Part shown: in pieces, positions 1 to 7,296 of the stretch
Layout of the letters: every line of letters begins with the position of its first letter
Numbering within the stretch: the first letter of the stretch is position 1
DNA from: Synergistaceae bacterium UBA4088
Lineage (GTDB): Bacteria; Synergistota; Synergistia; Synergistales; Thermovirgaceae
Assembly (NCBI GenBank): GCA_002382605.1
Contig: DFYG01000095.1
Coordinates: 1 to 12,190, forward strand
Direction: 5' to 3'
DNA length: 12,190 nucleotides
The notes under the pieces: model-generated
The model's input: the letters and a program-made list of their open reading frames with translations, nothing else
Told to the model about the DNA's origin: nothing
Database searches by the model: none
Made by a program: the position numbers and the translations under genes

Positions 1-69
1 CAGCCACCAACTCGTTGATGGCTTGTCTTCAGCAAATTGCCGTAACCAATCACGTTGAGTTTATGTATT

Positions 70-146
<77 letters not shown>

Positions 147-166
147 TTGCCTTTTTCATAGATCTG

Positions 167-243
167 GTGGGCGTAGCTCAATTGGTTAGAGCGCTGGACT
201 GTGGCTCCAGAGGTTGGGGGTTCAATTCCCCTCGCTCACCCCA
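167..243 (+). tRNA. tRNA-His(GTG)
   Basis: Acceptor GTGGGCG pairs perfectly with CGCTCAC. The anticodon stem CTGGA/TCCAG encloses loop CTGTGGC (anticodon GTG), and the T arm GGGGG/CCCCT holds TTCAATT. The discriminator is C, and a G is encoded at 166, giving the G-1:C73 pair that histidyl-tRNA synthetase recognises; the mature 5' end is therefore probably 166. CCA is encoded. It lies 20 bases after the first tRNA-Arg and 10 before the next, so it is presumably processed from a shared transcript. Confidence 0.97.
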
Positions 244-253
244 TTTTTTTTAT

Positions 254-329
254 GCGCCCGTAGCTCAGTGGATAGAGCGGCGGACTTCGGATCCGTTGGT
301 CGCGGGTTCAAATCCTGCCGGGCGCGCCA
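254..329 (+). tRNA. tRNA-Arg(TCG)
   Basis: Acceptor GCGCCCG pairs perfectly with CGGGCGC. The anticodon stem GCGGA/TCCGT encloses CTTCGGA (anticodon TCG, reads CGA). The T arm is GCGGG/CCTGC with loop TTCAAAT, the discriminator is G and CCA is encoded. It shares its acceptor 5' strand and T stem with the tRNA-Arg(TCT) at 70, which makes it the natural reference for that gene's defective acceptor stem. Confidence 0.97.
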
Positions 330-354
330 GATGTTTTTGTCTTTCCCTTAACGA

Positions 355-430
355 GGGCCATTAGCTCAACTGGCAGAGCACCTGACTCTTAATCAGGGGG
401 TTACAGGTTCGATTCCTGTATGGCCCACCA
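355..430 (+). tRNA. tRNA-Lys(CTT), copy 1
   Basis: Acceptor GGGCCAT/ATGGCCC is perfect. The anticodon stem CCTGA/TCAGG encloses CTCTTAA (anticodon CTT, reads AAG), the T arm is ACAGG/CCTGT, the discriminator is A and CCA is encoded. It is the last tRNA of the first group and is followed after 14 bases by a terminator. It matches the copy at 1239 at 74 of 76 positions; the two differences form one compensated acceptor pair (position 4-69). Confidence 0.97.
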
Positions 431-444
431 AAACCCTTACCATT

Positions 445-479
445 ACCGGCTTTGCGGGATATCGCGACGCCGGTTTTTT
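445..479 (+). terminator. Rho-independent terminator of first tRNA group
   Basis: ACCGGC (445-450) and GCCGGT (469-474) form a GC-rich stem. The 18-base loop can pair further (GCG/CGC), and a run of six T starts at 474. It sits just behind tRNA-Lys copy 1, with nothing coding between, as expected for the end of the tRNA transcript. Confidence 0.75.
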
Positions 480-650
480 CGTTCCGATACTTCTGTTGAC
501 TGCCTGGTTCCCAAATTATTTGAACTACCCATCAGGCAAATAACAGAGCCACCAAAGATATGAGGAACGGAGCAGGGCGCGGGACTCGGTTGGATCATTT
601 TCGACATCCTTTCTTCTGCAGGGCGAACTGCCTGTGCAGGTGTCCGGAAT

Positions 651-686
651 GAGCGGAGACCAGACTAAAAAGCCTGGTCTCCGCTT
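651..686. other. Perfect 11-bp GC-rich hairpin
   Basis: GCGGAGACCAG (653-663) and CTGGTCTCCGC (674-684) are exact inverted repeats around a 10-base loop, extended by A652-T685 and a G651-T686 wobble. The + strand side is followed by only three T and the - strand side by none, so it is not a standard terminator. It lies downstream of the leftward promoter at 794-822 and could be part of a small RNA or leader transcribed leftward. Its function is unknown. Confidence 0.6.
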
Positions 687-793
687 TGGGTCCTTGGTGT
701 GCTTGACAGCATATCCTCTCAAGAACCCTGTTAAACCGGGAAATCATCCCGGGTGAGGACTTCAGATCAATACCCTTTCCTCTCGATAACAGC

Positions 794-822
794 ATTCTAC
801 ATCATCTTGCTCAATCGGTCAA
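794..822 (-). promoter_or_regulatory. Sigma70-like promoter, leftward
   Basis: Read on the - strand, TTGACC (822-817) and TAGAAT (799-794) each match consensus at five of six positions and are separated by exactly 17 bases. Transcription would start near 787 and run left through the hairpins at 759-714 and 684-653 towards the tRNA terminator. No recognisable gene lies on that strand, so the product may be a non-coding RNA or a very short ORF. The match is by eye only. Confidence 0.5.
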
Positions 823-927
823 GTATTTTGATTTATTGATTTTCTGTTTTGACACCTTCAGGACCAGTTACCTGAAACTGCATCGCAAAGGGACTTTCGG
901 GGATGATCCGGGGCCGTATCTGAAATT

Positions 928-957
928 TCGACAAACAATGAAGTGATGCGTTAAAAT
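928..957 (+). promoter_or_regulatory. Possible weak rightward promoter
   Basis: TCGACA (928-933) and TAAAAT (952-957) each match at five of six positions with an 18-base spacer in AT-rich DNA. A transcript would start near 964 and enter the hairpin at 1011-1045 before reaching the stronger promoter at 1051. AT-rich DNA yields such matches by chance, so this is tentative. Confidence 0.25.
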
Positions 958-1010
958 TATCTGTAAGAACAAAGATTAATTGAATAAATCAGTTTGGCAT
1001 TTCTTTGTTT

Positions 1011-1045
1011 CTCCCGGCTTCGGAATAGGCGAGGATCCGCGGGAG
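1011..1045. other. Hairpin upstream of tRNA-Lys promoter
   Basis: CTCCCG (1011-1016) pairs with CGGGAG (1040-1045), and inside it CGGA (1021-1024) pairs with TCCG (1036-1039) after a 4-base bulge. It is followed by only TTT and then, five bases after the T's begin, by the -35 box of the next promoter. It may be a weak terminator that insulates the tRNA-Lys/Leu unit from transcripts started upstream. That role is inferred. Confidence 0.35.
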
Positions 1046-1050
1046 TTTAG

Positions 1051-1079
1051 TTGACAATACCCACCAACGTCCGTACAAT
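1051..1079 (+). promoter_or_regulatory. Strong sigma70-like promoter for tRNA-Lys/tRNA-Leu
   Basis: TTGACA (1051-1056) is a perfect -35 box; TACAAT (1074-1079) matches the -10 box at five of six positions; the spacer is 17 bases. The predicted start is near 1086, leaving a leader of about 150 bases before tRNA-Lys copy 2, which is longer than needed for a plain tRNA transcript. The unit would end at the terminator at 1456-1490. Confidence 0.65.
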
Positions 1080-1238
1080 TTACCCTGGCTTTTTAGACGA
1101 TCCAGCCTTTAGTAGCGGCAACATGTTTCGTAATTTTTGCTTCTGCCGTACAGTCAGAACATGGAATTCCAAAACCGGGATGGACTCGATAAAACGGGTA
1201 GACGAGAGGTTTTGCATAATCTTCCGCAAAAGAGAAAT

Positions 1239-1314
1239 GGGTCATTAGCTCAACTGGCAGAGCACCTGACTCTTAATCAGGGGGTTACAGGTTCGATTCC
1301 TGTATGACCCACCA
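1239..1314 (+). tRNA. tRNA-Lys(CTT), copy 2
   Basis: Acceptor GGGTCAT/ATGACCC is perfect, the anticodon loop CTCTTAA gives anticodon CTT, and CCA is encoded. The body is identical to the copy at 355; only pair 4-69 differs (T-A here, C-G there). Such a compensated change indicates that both copies are under selection to fold. It is transcribed from its own promoter at 1051 and followed nine bases later by tRNA-Leu. Confidence 0.97.
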
Positions 1315-1323
1315 ATTTTATTT

Positions 1324-1409
1324 GCGAGAGTGGTGGAATTGGCATACACGCTGGACTTAGGATCCAGTGCCGATAAGGCATAGGGGTTCGAGTCCCCTCT
1401 CTCGCACCA
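1324..1409 (+). tRNA. tRNA-Leu(TAG)
   Basis: This is a class II tRNA of 86 bases. The acceptor GCGAGAG/CTCTCGC is perfect, the anticodon stem CTGGA/TCCAG encloses CTTAGGA (anticodon TAG, reads CTA and probably other CTN codons), and a long variable arm TGCC/GGCA follows. The T arm is AGGGG/CCCCT with loop TTCGAGT, the discriminator is A as usual for tRNA-Leu, and CCA is encoded. Confidence 0.97.
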
Positions 1410-1455
1410 AAATTTCAGATCTGCGGCTTTTGAATTCCGCTTTCCCCTCGAAGGG

Positions 1456-1490
1456 AACCCCTTGGAGTCGCCAAGGGGTTTCAATTTTTT
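1456..1490 (+). terminator. Rho-independent terminator after tRNA-Leu
   Basis: AACCCCTTGG (1456-1465) and CCAAGGGGTT (1471-1480) form a perfect 10-bp stem with a 5-base loop, followed by TCA and then a run of T. Just upstream, TTCCC/GGGAA (1442-1457) forms a second small hairpin sharing two bases with this stem. It ends the tRNA-Lys/Leu transcript only 55 bases before the tig start, so partial read-through could feed tig. Confidence 0.85.
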
Positions 1491-1545
1491 AGAAGAGTTT
1501 TTGCTTTACGTCTTGGGATTAAAAAATGGAAGGGGTTGTATCGTT

Positions 1546-2913
1546 TTGCGATCAGAAATTCTTTCTCAGGAAAAGAACATAACAAAGATCAAGGTTGAAG
1601 TTCAGGTAGATACTTTTCGCCAAAAGATCGACGAGGCCGTTGAAGTTCTCAGATCGAAGGCGAATATAAAGGGTTTCAGAAAAGGACATGTCCCACGGAA
1701 GGTCCTTGAGATGCATATCGGTCCTGATGCCATCCGGGCCGAGGCGATCGAAAACCTTGTTCCTGAAATGATCGACAAAGTGGTATCTGAGTACGAGCTT
1801 GACCTTATCTCGGAACCTAAGGTCGAAATAGACTCGCTGGAGCCTGAAAAACCGGTTGAAATGACCTTTATCTTTGAAACCAGACCTGAAGTTGAGTTGC
1901 CTGATCTTGAAACCATCAGAATTTCCATGAAAAGCGTAAACGTAACGGAAAAGATGCTGGATGAGGCGATAATGACACTCAGGGAGAACAGTTCCGACAA
2001 TTTACCGATAGAGGACAGGGACTCCCGTTCAGGAGATCTGCTTGAAATTGAATATAGTGTGGAAATTCCGGAAGAGGGGGACAAACCCCTTGACACGTCT
2101 CCAGAAAAGCAGAAGGGGAAACTTGAACTGGGCTCTTCATCGCTAAGGGCGGAGTTGAGTTCGGCGCTTGAGGGACGCAGAGCCGGAGATCATGTCGAAG
2201 TGGATGTTAATGTGGAATCAGAGGGAGGTTCCGAGGGCCGGATCGTTCATTACAATATCGATATTATTTCAGTCTCAGAAAAGATCCTCCCCGAAATGGA
2301 TGCCTCTTTCTTCCAAAAAGTCACGGAAGAGCCAGATCTTACAGAAGCGCAGTTCAGAGAAAAGGTCATGGAAAGACTTCAGGATAATTTCCGGCAGGAA
2401 AGCAAAGATGATGCCGAGAACAGAGCTCTTGCACAGCTGATCGAGAAATCCGTTGTCGAAGTCCCGGAAAATCTGGTCGAGAAGCAGAAACAGGCGATAA
2501 TTAGTGAAATGGCAGGGAGGGTCAAGAAGCAGACGGGAAAGACCCTTGATGAATTCTTTGCCGAAAAGAACATGGAAAGAGAGCCCTTCGAAGCAAGATC
2601 GGCTGCTGAGGCGATGGCTATGGTCAAGAGATCCCTGGTTCTTGAATCTGTCGCCGCAAGGGAGCTGATCCAGGTTGAAAACAGCGATATTGACCAGGAG
2701 ATGCGTGACATGTCGCGATCTTTCGGTGTACCGGAAACCCAAATGCAGCAATTTTTCCTCAAGAACAAGAGCGGTATCGCAGATCTTGTTCACAGAATCA
2801 GGATGCGCAAGACTGTGGAAAGAATAATGGAGAAGATTGTGATCGACCAGGGTGCGGAAGAATACAATGAGACACTAAATGCTGATGACATCTCCGGAAA
2901 GGAGGGATCCTGA
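1546..2913 (+). CDS. tig: Trigger factor, ribosome-associated chaperone
   Basis: Trigger factor binds the ribosome at the peptide exit and shields nascent chains. The ribosome-docking signature GFRKG is at residues 43-47, with P50 completing the GFRxGxxP pattern. The N-terminal tail spans about 1-115, an FKBP-like PPIase domain about 160-242, and the helical substrate-binding C domain follows. The PPIase part is divergent: a core around LELGSS and LEGRRAGD can be aligned, but the usual aromatic active-site residues are hard to find. The 455-residue length fits the family. I chose TTG at 1546 because AAGGGG (1530-1535) lies 10 bases upstream and the protein then begins as family members do; the open frame runs back to 1462 but would start inside the terminator. 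The stop overlaps the clpP start by one base (TGATG). Identity is very sure, the start fairly sure. Confidence 0.95.
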   Translation: MRSEILSQEKNITKIKVEVQVDTFRQKIDEAVEVLRSKANIKGFRKGHVPRKVLEMHIGPDAIRAEAIENLVPEMIDKVVSEYELDLISEPKVEIDSLEPEKPVEMTFIFETRPEVELPDLETIRISMKSVNVTEKMLDEAIMTLRENSSDNLPIEDRDSRSGDLLEIEYSVEIPEEGDKPLDTSPEKQKGKLELGSSSLRAELSSALEGRRAGDHVEVDVNVESEGGSEGRIVHYNIDIISVSEKILPEMDASFFQKVTEEPDLTEAQFREKVMERLQDNFRQESKDDAENRALAQLIEKSVVEVPENLVEKQKQAIISEMAGRVKKQTGKTLDEFFAEKNMEREPFEARSAAEAMAMVKRSLVLESVAARELIQVENSDIDQEMRDMSRSFGVPETQMQQFFLKNKSGIADLVHRIRMRKTVERIMEKIVIDQGAEEYNETLNADDISGKEGS

Positions 2914-3491
2914 TGTATGTTCCCATGGTAATAGAACAGACCGGCAGGGGAGAAAGAGCATATGATATATACAGCCGCCTTCTGAAGGACAGGATAGTTT
3001 TTATTGGAGAAGCCATAGACGACCACCTGTCCAACGTTGTCGTCGCCCAGCTTTTGTTTCTTGAGAGCGAGGATCCGGAAAAGGATGTGAATATTTACAT
3101 TAACAGCCCCGGCGGGGTGATCACTTCGGGACTGGCCATATACGATACCATGCAGTACATTAAATGCCCTGTTTCGACCATCTGTGTCGGACAGGCAGCA
3201 AGCATGGGCGCCGTCCTGCTGGCCGGAGGCGATCCGGGCAAACGCATAGCCCTTCCAAGCGCGAGGATAATGATCCATCAACCCCTTGGCGGAACACAGG
3301 GACAGGCTATCGATATCCAGATACACGCAAGAGAGATCATGCGGCTCAAACAGAGGATCCATGAGATCCTGATAAAACATACCGGGAAAACCGATAGCCA
3401 GATCGAGGCTGATACAGATCGTGACCTGTTCATGTCAGCGGAAGAGGCCCTGACATACGGTATAATTGATAAAGTGATCGCACAGAGATAA
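2913..3491 (+). CDS. clpP: ATP-dependent Clp protease proteolytic subunit
   Basis: ClpP is the serine peptidase that forms a barrel of two heptameric rings and degrades proteins fed in by ClpX. The catalytic triad is visible at S97 (in GQAASMGA), H122 (in MIHQPLGG) and D171 (in DRDLFMS), the same numbers as mature E. coli ClpP. At 192 residues it has normal length. The ATG shares its A with the tig stop and sits behind the ribosome site AAGGAGG near 2899-2905, so it is probably translationally coupled to tig. The short N-terminus before [15 protein letters not shown] fits a protein with little or no propeptide. There is nothing unusual inside the gene. Confidence 0.97.
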   Translation: MYVPMVIEQTGRGERAYDIYSRLLKDRIVFIGEAIDDHLSNVVVAQLLFLESEDPEKDVNIYINSPGGVITSGLAIYDTMQYIKCPVSTICVGQAASMGAVLLAGGDPGKRIALPSARIMIHQPLGGTQGQAIDIQIHAREIMRLKQRIHEILIKHTGKTDSQIEADTDRDLFMSAEEALTYGIIDKVIAQR

Positions 3492-3516
3492 CTCCGGCAA
3501 TCGGGGGATGATCTTG

Positions 3517-3561
3517 TTGAATTGAAGGGAGCCCTCAACAGGCGCTCCCTTCGTTGTTCAA
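3517..3561. other. Nested palindrome between clpP and clpX
   Basis: GAAGGGAGC (3524-3532) and GCTCCCTTC (3544-3552) are perfect 9-base inverted repeats. Inside them CCT/AGG can pair around CAAC; outside, TTGAA (3517-3521) and TTCAA (3557-3561) add five more pairs. There is no T run, so it is not a standard terminator. It differs from the CIRCE element of HrcA and from the direct-repeat CtsR box. It could be an operator, an mRNA processing or stability element, or an attenuator that sets clpP/clpX ratios. Confidence 0.55.
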
Positions 3562-3645
3562 TAAGGAACGATTTTGAAGTAATATTGATGCAGACGCAAT
3601 TAGTAACGAAAGACATGAAGGAAACAGAAATGAGGGGGATCCGGA

Positions 3646-4923
3646 ATGACCCAATCTGTCGGAAACGGGACCAGAGGTACAAAAAAAATTGCAAAGTGCT
3701 CATTCTGCGGAAAGAATCAGGAAGAAGTTCTCAAGCTTATCGCGGGCCCGGGTGTTTATATATGCAATGAGTGCGTGCATCTCTGCAATCTGATAATAAA
3801 GGACAACGAAGACGGGAGCGCACTGCCTGCTTCCTTTGAAAAAGATTTCAGGAATCTGCCGAAACCACGAGAGATCAAGGAGGCACTGGATCAGTACATC
3901 ATCGATCAGGACCAGGCCAAGAAAGTGGTATCGGTCGCGGTCTATAACCATTACAAGAGGATCGCTTCCGGGATGGAAGATGATGTTGAACTTCAGAAGA
4001 GTAACGTTCTTCTGCTTGGACCAACCGGATCGGGAAAGACACTGATCGCGGAGACCCTCGCTAAAACCATACGGGTCCCGTTTGCCATGGCGGATGCTAC
4101 CACCCTGACAGAGGCAGGGTATGTCGGGGAGGATGTAGAAAATATCCTCGTAAGACTCCTTCAGGCTGCGGATTATGATGTGTCTGCTGCTGAGAGGGGA
4201 ATTATTTATCTGGATGAGATCGACAAGATCTGCAGAAAGTCCGAATCCGCCTCGATCACCAGGGACGTTTCGGGAGAGGGAGTCCAGCAGGCTCTTCTGA
4301 GGATCCTTGAAGGGACTGAAGCCAACGTACCTCCAAAAGGAGGCCGGAAGCACCCGCACCAGGAATTCATCCAGGTGAACACCAGGAATATTCTCTTTAT
4401 CTGTGGCGGAGCTTTCGAGGGTCTTGAAGGGATCATATCCAGAAGGCTGAATCGAAAGGTCATAGGTTTCGGGGGACAGATGTCAAGGAACGACAAAAAA
4501 GATCGTTTCCGGATCCTGAAGGACGTTCAGCCGGATGATCTTATGTCATTCGGGTTCATACCTGAGTTTGTGGGGAGGGTTCCCGTTACGGCCACCCTGG
4601 AGGGGCTTGGTGAGGAAGCGCTCGTCAGGATCCTCACAGAACCGAAGAATGCCCTCGTGAAACAGTATCAGAAGGCTTTCCAGATGGAAAATGTCGATCT
4701 GGAGTTTACTCCCGAGGCCCTTAGAAGAATTGCCGCAAAAGCCTGTGAAAGGAACACCGGAGCCAGAGCCCTGAGGTCGATAATGGAATCGATAATGCTT
4801 GACCTGATGTATGAACTTCCCTCCCGAAACGACGGCCTCTCCAGGGTTGTCGTAACTATGGAGATGATCGAAGGGAAGGAACCTCCTGTTCTGGATTTCG
4901 CAAGGGACGGGGAGGTAGCATAA
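3646..4923 (+). CDS. clpX: ClpX, AAA+ unfoldase of the ClpXP protease
   Basis: ClpX is a hexameric ATPase that recognises tagged or native substrates, unfolds them and threads them into ClpP. Its N-terminal zinc-binding domain has C18, C21, C40 and C43. Walker A GPTGSGKT is at 125-132, the pore loop GYVG at 158-161, Walker B IIYLDEID at 186-193, and the RKH loop around 234-236. The ClpP-docking IGF tripeptide is at 273-275, the arginine finger in FIPEFVGR is R311, and sensor 2 is R374 in TGAR. All key residues are present and 425 residues is normal. The ATG at 3646 follows a GAGGGGG site with good spacing. Unlike most genes here it is separated from its upstream neighbour by a real gap of 154 bases, which holds a palindrome. 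Confidence 0.97.
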   Translation: MTQSVGNGTRGTKKIAKCSFCGKNQEEVLKLIAGPGVYICNECVHLCNLIIKDNEDGSALPASFEKDFRNLPKPREIKEALDQYIIDQDQAKKVVSVAVYNHYKRIASGMEDDVELQKSNVLLLGPTGSGKTLIAETLAKTIRVPFAMADATTLTEAGYVGEDVENILVRLLQAADYDVSAAERGIIYLDEIDKICRKSESASITRDVSGEGVQQALLRILEGTEANVPPKGGRKHPHQEFIQVNTRNILFICGGAFEGLEGIISRRLNRKVIGFGGQMSRNDKKDRFRILKDVQPDDLMSFGFIPEFVGRVPVTATLEGLGEEALVRILTEPKNALVKQYQKAFQMENVDLEFTPEALRRIAAKACERNTGARALRSIMESIMLDLMYELPSRNDGLSRVVVTMEMIEGKEPPVLDFARDGEVA

Positions 4924-7296
4924 TTGATTTCCGCGGAGGTCTCGGTAAATGAAATGATCCCCCTGCTGCCGGTACGTGATCTTGTCCTGTTTCCGGGAGT
5001 GATCGTTCCATTGTTCGTCGGAAGGCCCAGGTCTCTGAGGGCTCTTGAGGAGGCTATGTTGCACGACAGAACCGTTCTTGTCGTGGCGCAAAAGGACATG
5101 TCTGTCGAGGATCCGGAGCCGGAGGACATTTTCACCGTTGGAACAGTCACAAATGTAATGCAGATGCTCAGGCTCCCAGACGGAACGACCAAGGTTCTGG
5201 TCGAAGGAGCATCACGGGCCTCTATCGTTGAAGTCCACCTCGAAAGGGATACTTTCTTTGCGAAAATAGAACCTCTTGAAGCGCCCCCCCTTTCCCTCGT
5301 TAACGAAATAGAGGCCTTGAAAAGAACCGTTCTTGCCCAGTTCGACAAGTATGTTTCCATTCACCCGAAGATACCTCTTGAGGTGCTTATGTCGGTGGCC
5401 TCACTGGATGATCCGGGACAGGTCGCAGATCTCGTCGCGTCTCATCTGACGGTAAGGATCTCCGAGAGGCAGAGCCTGCTTGAGTCTGCAGAGATAGACC
5501 AGCGCCTGGAAATGGTCCTGAGGATCCTGCTTCGGGAGATAGAATTGCTTGAGATGGAGCGTTCCATCCACGACAGGGTCAGGCAGGAACTCGAGAAAGG
5601 CCAAAAAGAATATTATTTGCGTGAACAATTGAAAGTCATCCAGAATGAACTTGGGCAGGGGGATGATTTTTCCGAGCTGGACACTTTCAGAGAAGATATT
5701 AACAAATCCAGGATGCCCGAAGATGTCAGAAAAAAGGCTCTCCATGAACTTGACAGGCTTGCAAAGATGCCCCCGATGTCAGCGGAAGCGACTGTGGTTC
5801 GAACCTACCTGGATTGGCTTACGGATCTCCCCTGGAAGAAGAAGACCCGGGAGAGCATGGATGTCACTATCTCCGCAAAAGTTCTTGACGAGGATCATTA
5901 TGCTCTTGAGGAAGCAAAGGAAAGGATACTTGAATACCTCGCTGTCCGCAAACAGGCCGGCAATAAACTGAAAGGACAGGTTCTCTGCTTCACCGGACCT
6001 CCTGGAGTCGGCAAGACATCTCTCGGCCGCTCCATCGCAAGGGCCACAGGCAGGAAATTTGTAAATATGTCCCTTGGGGGCATCAGGGATGAGGCTGAGA
6101 TCCGAGGCCACAGAAGAACATACATCGGCGCCCTTCCCGGAAGGATCATTCAGAAAATACGACAGGCCGGAACATGCAACCCTGTAATGCTCATGGATGA
6201 GATCGACAAGATCGGTATCGATTTCAGGGGTGACCCGGCTTCGGCCCTGCTCGAGGTGCTGGACCCTGAGCAGAACGGCACTTTCACTGATCATTTTCTG
6301 GAGGTTCCATTCGACCTTGGCAATGTCCTTTTCATAACCACTGCCAACAGCACGCACACAATTCCCAGGGCGCTGCTGGACAGGATGGAAGTCATAAGAC
6401 TCCCAGGATATGTTTCGGAGGAAAAGGTACATATAGCCCGCAGACACCTTATTCCCAAGGTCCTTGACGAGCACGGCCTTACACCGGGGCGGATTACTTT
6501 CACGCCGGCTTCCCTTAACCGGATCATCACCGAATATACACGCGAAGCAGGTGTCAGAGAGCTGGAAAGGCAGATATCCAAGGTGGTACGGAAGATAACC
6601 CGCAAGTTAGTTGAATCCCAAGAGAAGAACGATCCGGCTCTCAGGAAAACATTCCGGGTTGGTAATTCTGGATTGTTGCAGTTACTCGGAGTGCCCCGAC
6701 ATCATGGAGGGATCCATCTTCCTTCAACTAGCCAGAAGGGGGCCGCGATAGGCCTGGCCTGGACCGAAACGGGGGGCGATATTCTCGTTATAGAAAGTGT
6801 CAGGATAGCGGGCAAAGGCAGGATAACCCTGACAGGGAACCTTGGAGAGATAATGCAGGAATCCGGCCAGACTGCCCTTGGCTACTTGAAAGCAAATTCG
6901 GAGGAACTTGGAATATCGTCAGTTGAATGGGACAAGACTGACATTCATGTTCATGTTCCCGAGGGAGCAATTCCCAAGGATGGACCTTCGGCCGGGATCA
7001 CGCTTGCAGTATCCATGTACTCCGCGCTTTCAGGCAAACTTGTCAGGAACGGAATGGCAATGACAGGAGAGGTCACTCTCAGGGGAGATGTACTCCCTGT
7101 GGGCGGCATTCGTGAAAAAATCCTTGCTGCCAAAAGGTACGGGATCGTCACGGTCCTGCTGCCAATGGACAACAGAATTGAGATCAGCGAAATGCCGAGT
7201 TGGGTACTTAAAGGTCTTGAACTGATTTTCGTTCGTAAACTTGAAGAGGTTTTCGAGCATGCTATCGAGCAGGAGAAGGCGAATGCGGCCGGGTAA
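4924..7296 (+). CDS. lon: Lon protease, ATP-dependent (AAA+, Ser-Lys dyad)
   Basis: Lon degrades misfolded and regulatory proteins using ATPase and protease domains on one chain. The substrate-binding N domain runs from about 11 to 200 (typical IPLLPVRDLVLFPG start), followed by a helical linker. Walker A GPPGVGKT is at 358-365 and Walker B VMLMDEID at 421-428. The catalytic serine is S689 in PKDGPSAG and the lysine K732, 43 residues apart as in E. coli Lon. At 790 residues it is complete. Start: TTG at 4924 directly follows the clpX stop and has GGGGAGGT ending eight bases upstream, inside clpX. An in-frame ATG at 4954 has GGAGG (4935-4939) at a poorer 14-base spacing. I prefer the TTG, giving coupling to clpX. 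Confidence 0.96.
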   Translation: MISAEVSVNEMIPLLPVRDLVLFPGVIVPLFVGRPRSLRALEEAMLHDRTVLVVAQKDMSVEDPEPEDIFTVGTVTNVMQMLRLPDGTTKVLVEGASRASIVEVHLERDTFFAKIEPLEAPPLSLVNEIEALKRTVLAQFDKYVSIHPKIPLEVLMSVASLDDPGQVADLVASHLTVRISERQSLLESAEIDQRLEMVLRILLREIELLEMERSIHDRVRQELEKGQKEYYLREQLKVIQNELGQGDDFSELDTFREDINKSRMPEDVRKKALHELDRLAKMPPMSAEATVVRTYLDWLTDLPWKKKTRESMDVTISAKVLDEDHYALEEAKERILEYLAVRKQAGNKLKGQVLCFTGPPGVGKTSLGRSIARATGRKFVNMSLGGIRDEAEIRGHRRTYIGALPGRIIQKIRQAGTCNPVMLMDEIDKIGIDFRGDPASALLEVLDPEQNGTFTDHFLEVPFDLGNVLFITTANSTHTIPRALLDRMEVIRLPGYVSEEKVHIARRHLIPKVLDEHGLTPGRITFTPASLNRIITEYTREAGVRELERQISKVVRKITRKLVESQEKNDPALRKTFRVGNSGLLQLLGVPRHHGGIHLPSTSQKGAAIGLAWTETGGDILVIESVRIAGKGRITLTGNLGEIMQESGQTALGYLKANSEELGISSVEWDKTDIHVHVPEGAIPKDGPSAGITLAVSMYSALSGKLVRNGMAMTGEVTLRGDVLPVGGIREKILAAKRYGIVTVLLPMDNRIEISEMPSWVLKGLELIFVRKLEEVFEHAIEQEKANAAG

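Larger units (their letters stand above)
480..1238. other. Structured intergenic region between the two tRNA-Lys genes
   Basis: This 759-base stretch has no ORF with convincing coding character: the open frames are short, match no family I know, and most lack a placed ribosome site. It does hold hairpins at 651-686, 714-759 and 1011-1045, a CTGCA/TGCAG stem-loop near 616-639, a leftward promoter-like site at 794-822, and rightward promoter-like sites at 928-957 and 1051-1079. The part from about 820 to 1010 is visibly AT-richer than its surroundings. I matched no riboswitch, T-box, 6S, SRP or tmRNA signature by eye; a covariance-model scan was not possible here. Confidence 0.6.

Noticed and set aside
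2..23. Imperfect hairpin AGCCA...TGGCT at the window start
   Set aside because: One mismatch, no T run and no context to the left; it could be part of an upstream gene or an intergenic stem, so it cannot be interpreted.
37..65. TTGCCG-17-TTTATG as a promoter for the first tRNA
   Set aside because: It would place the transcription start inside the tRNA-Arg; the cluster's promoter probably lies outside the window.
443..598. 51-codon leftward ORF with AAAGGA upstream
   Set aside because: It runs into the tRNA terminator, resembles no family I know, and short open frames of this size occur by chance. It is mentioned only within the small-RNA finding.
480..800. Riboswitch, T-box or 6S/SRP RNA in the intergenic region
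   Set aside because: I checked both strands by eye for known core motifs and found none; stems exist but no recognised consensus.
849..877. TTGACA with an overlapping TTCAGG/CCTGAA inverted repeat
   Set aside because: The -35 match is good but no acceptable -10 box follows at 16-18 bases, so it is not called as a promoter; the 6-base repeat could be chance.
1602..2096. Long leftward open frame antisense to tig
   Set aside because: A serine-rich translation of the antisense strand of a well-supported gene; a shadow with no ribosome site or family signature.
3557..3585. TTCAAT-17-TAATAT as a clpX promoter
   Set aside because: Only about half of the -35 positions and four of six -10 positions match, in AT-rich DNA; too weak to call.
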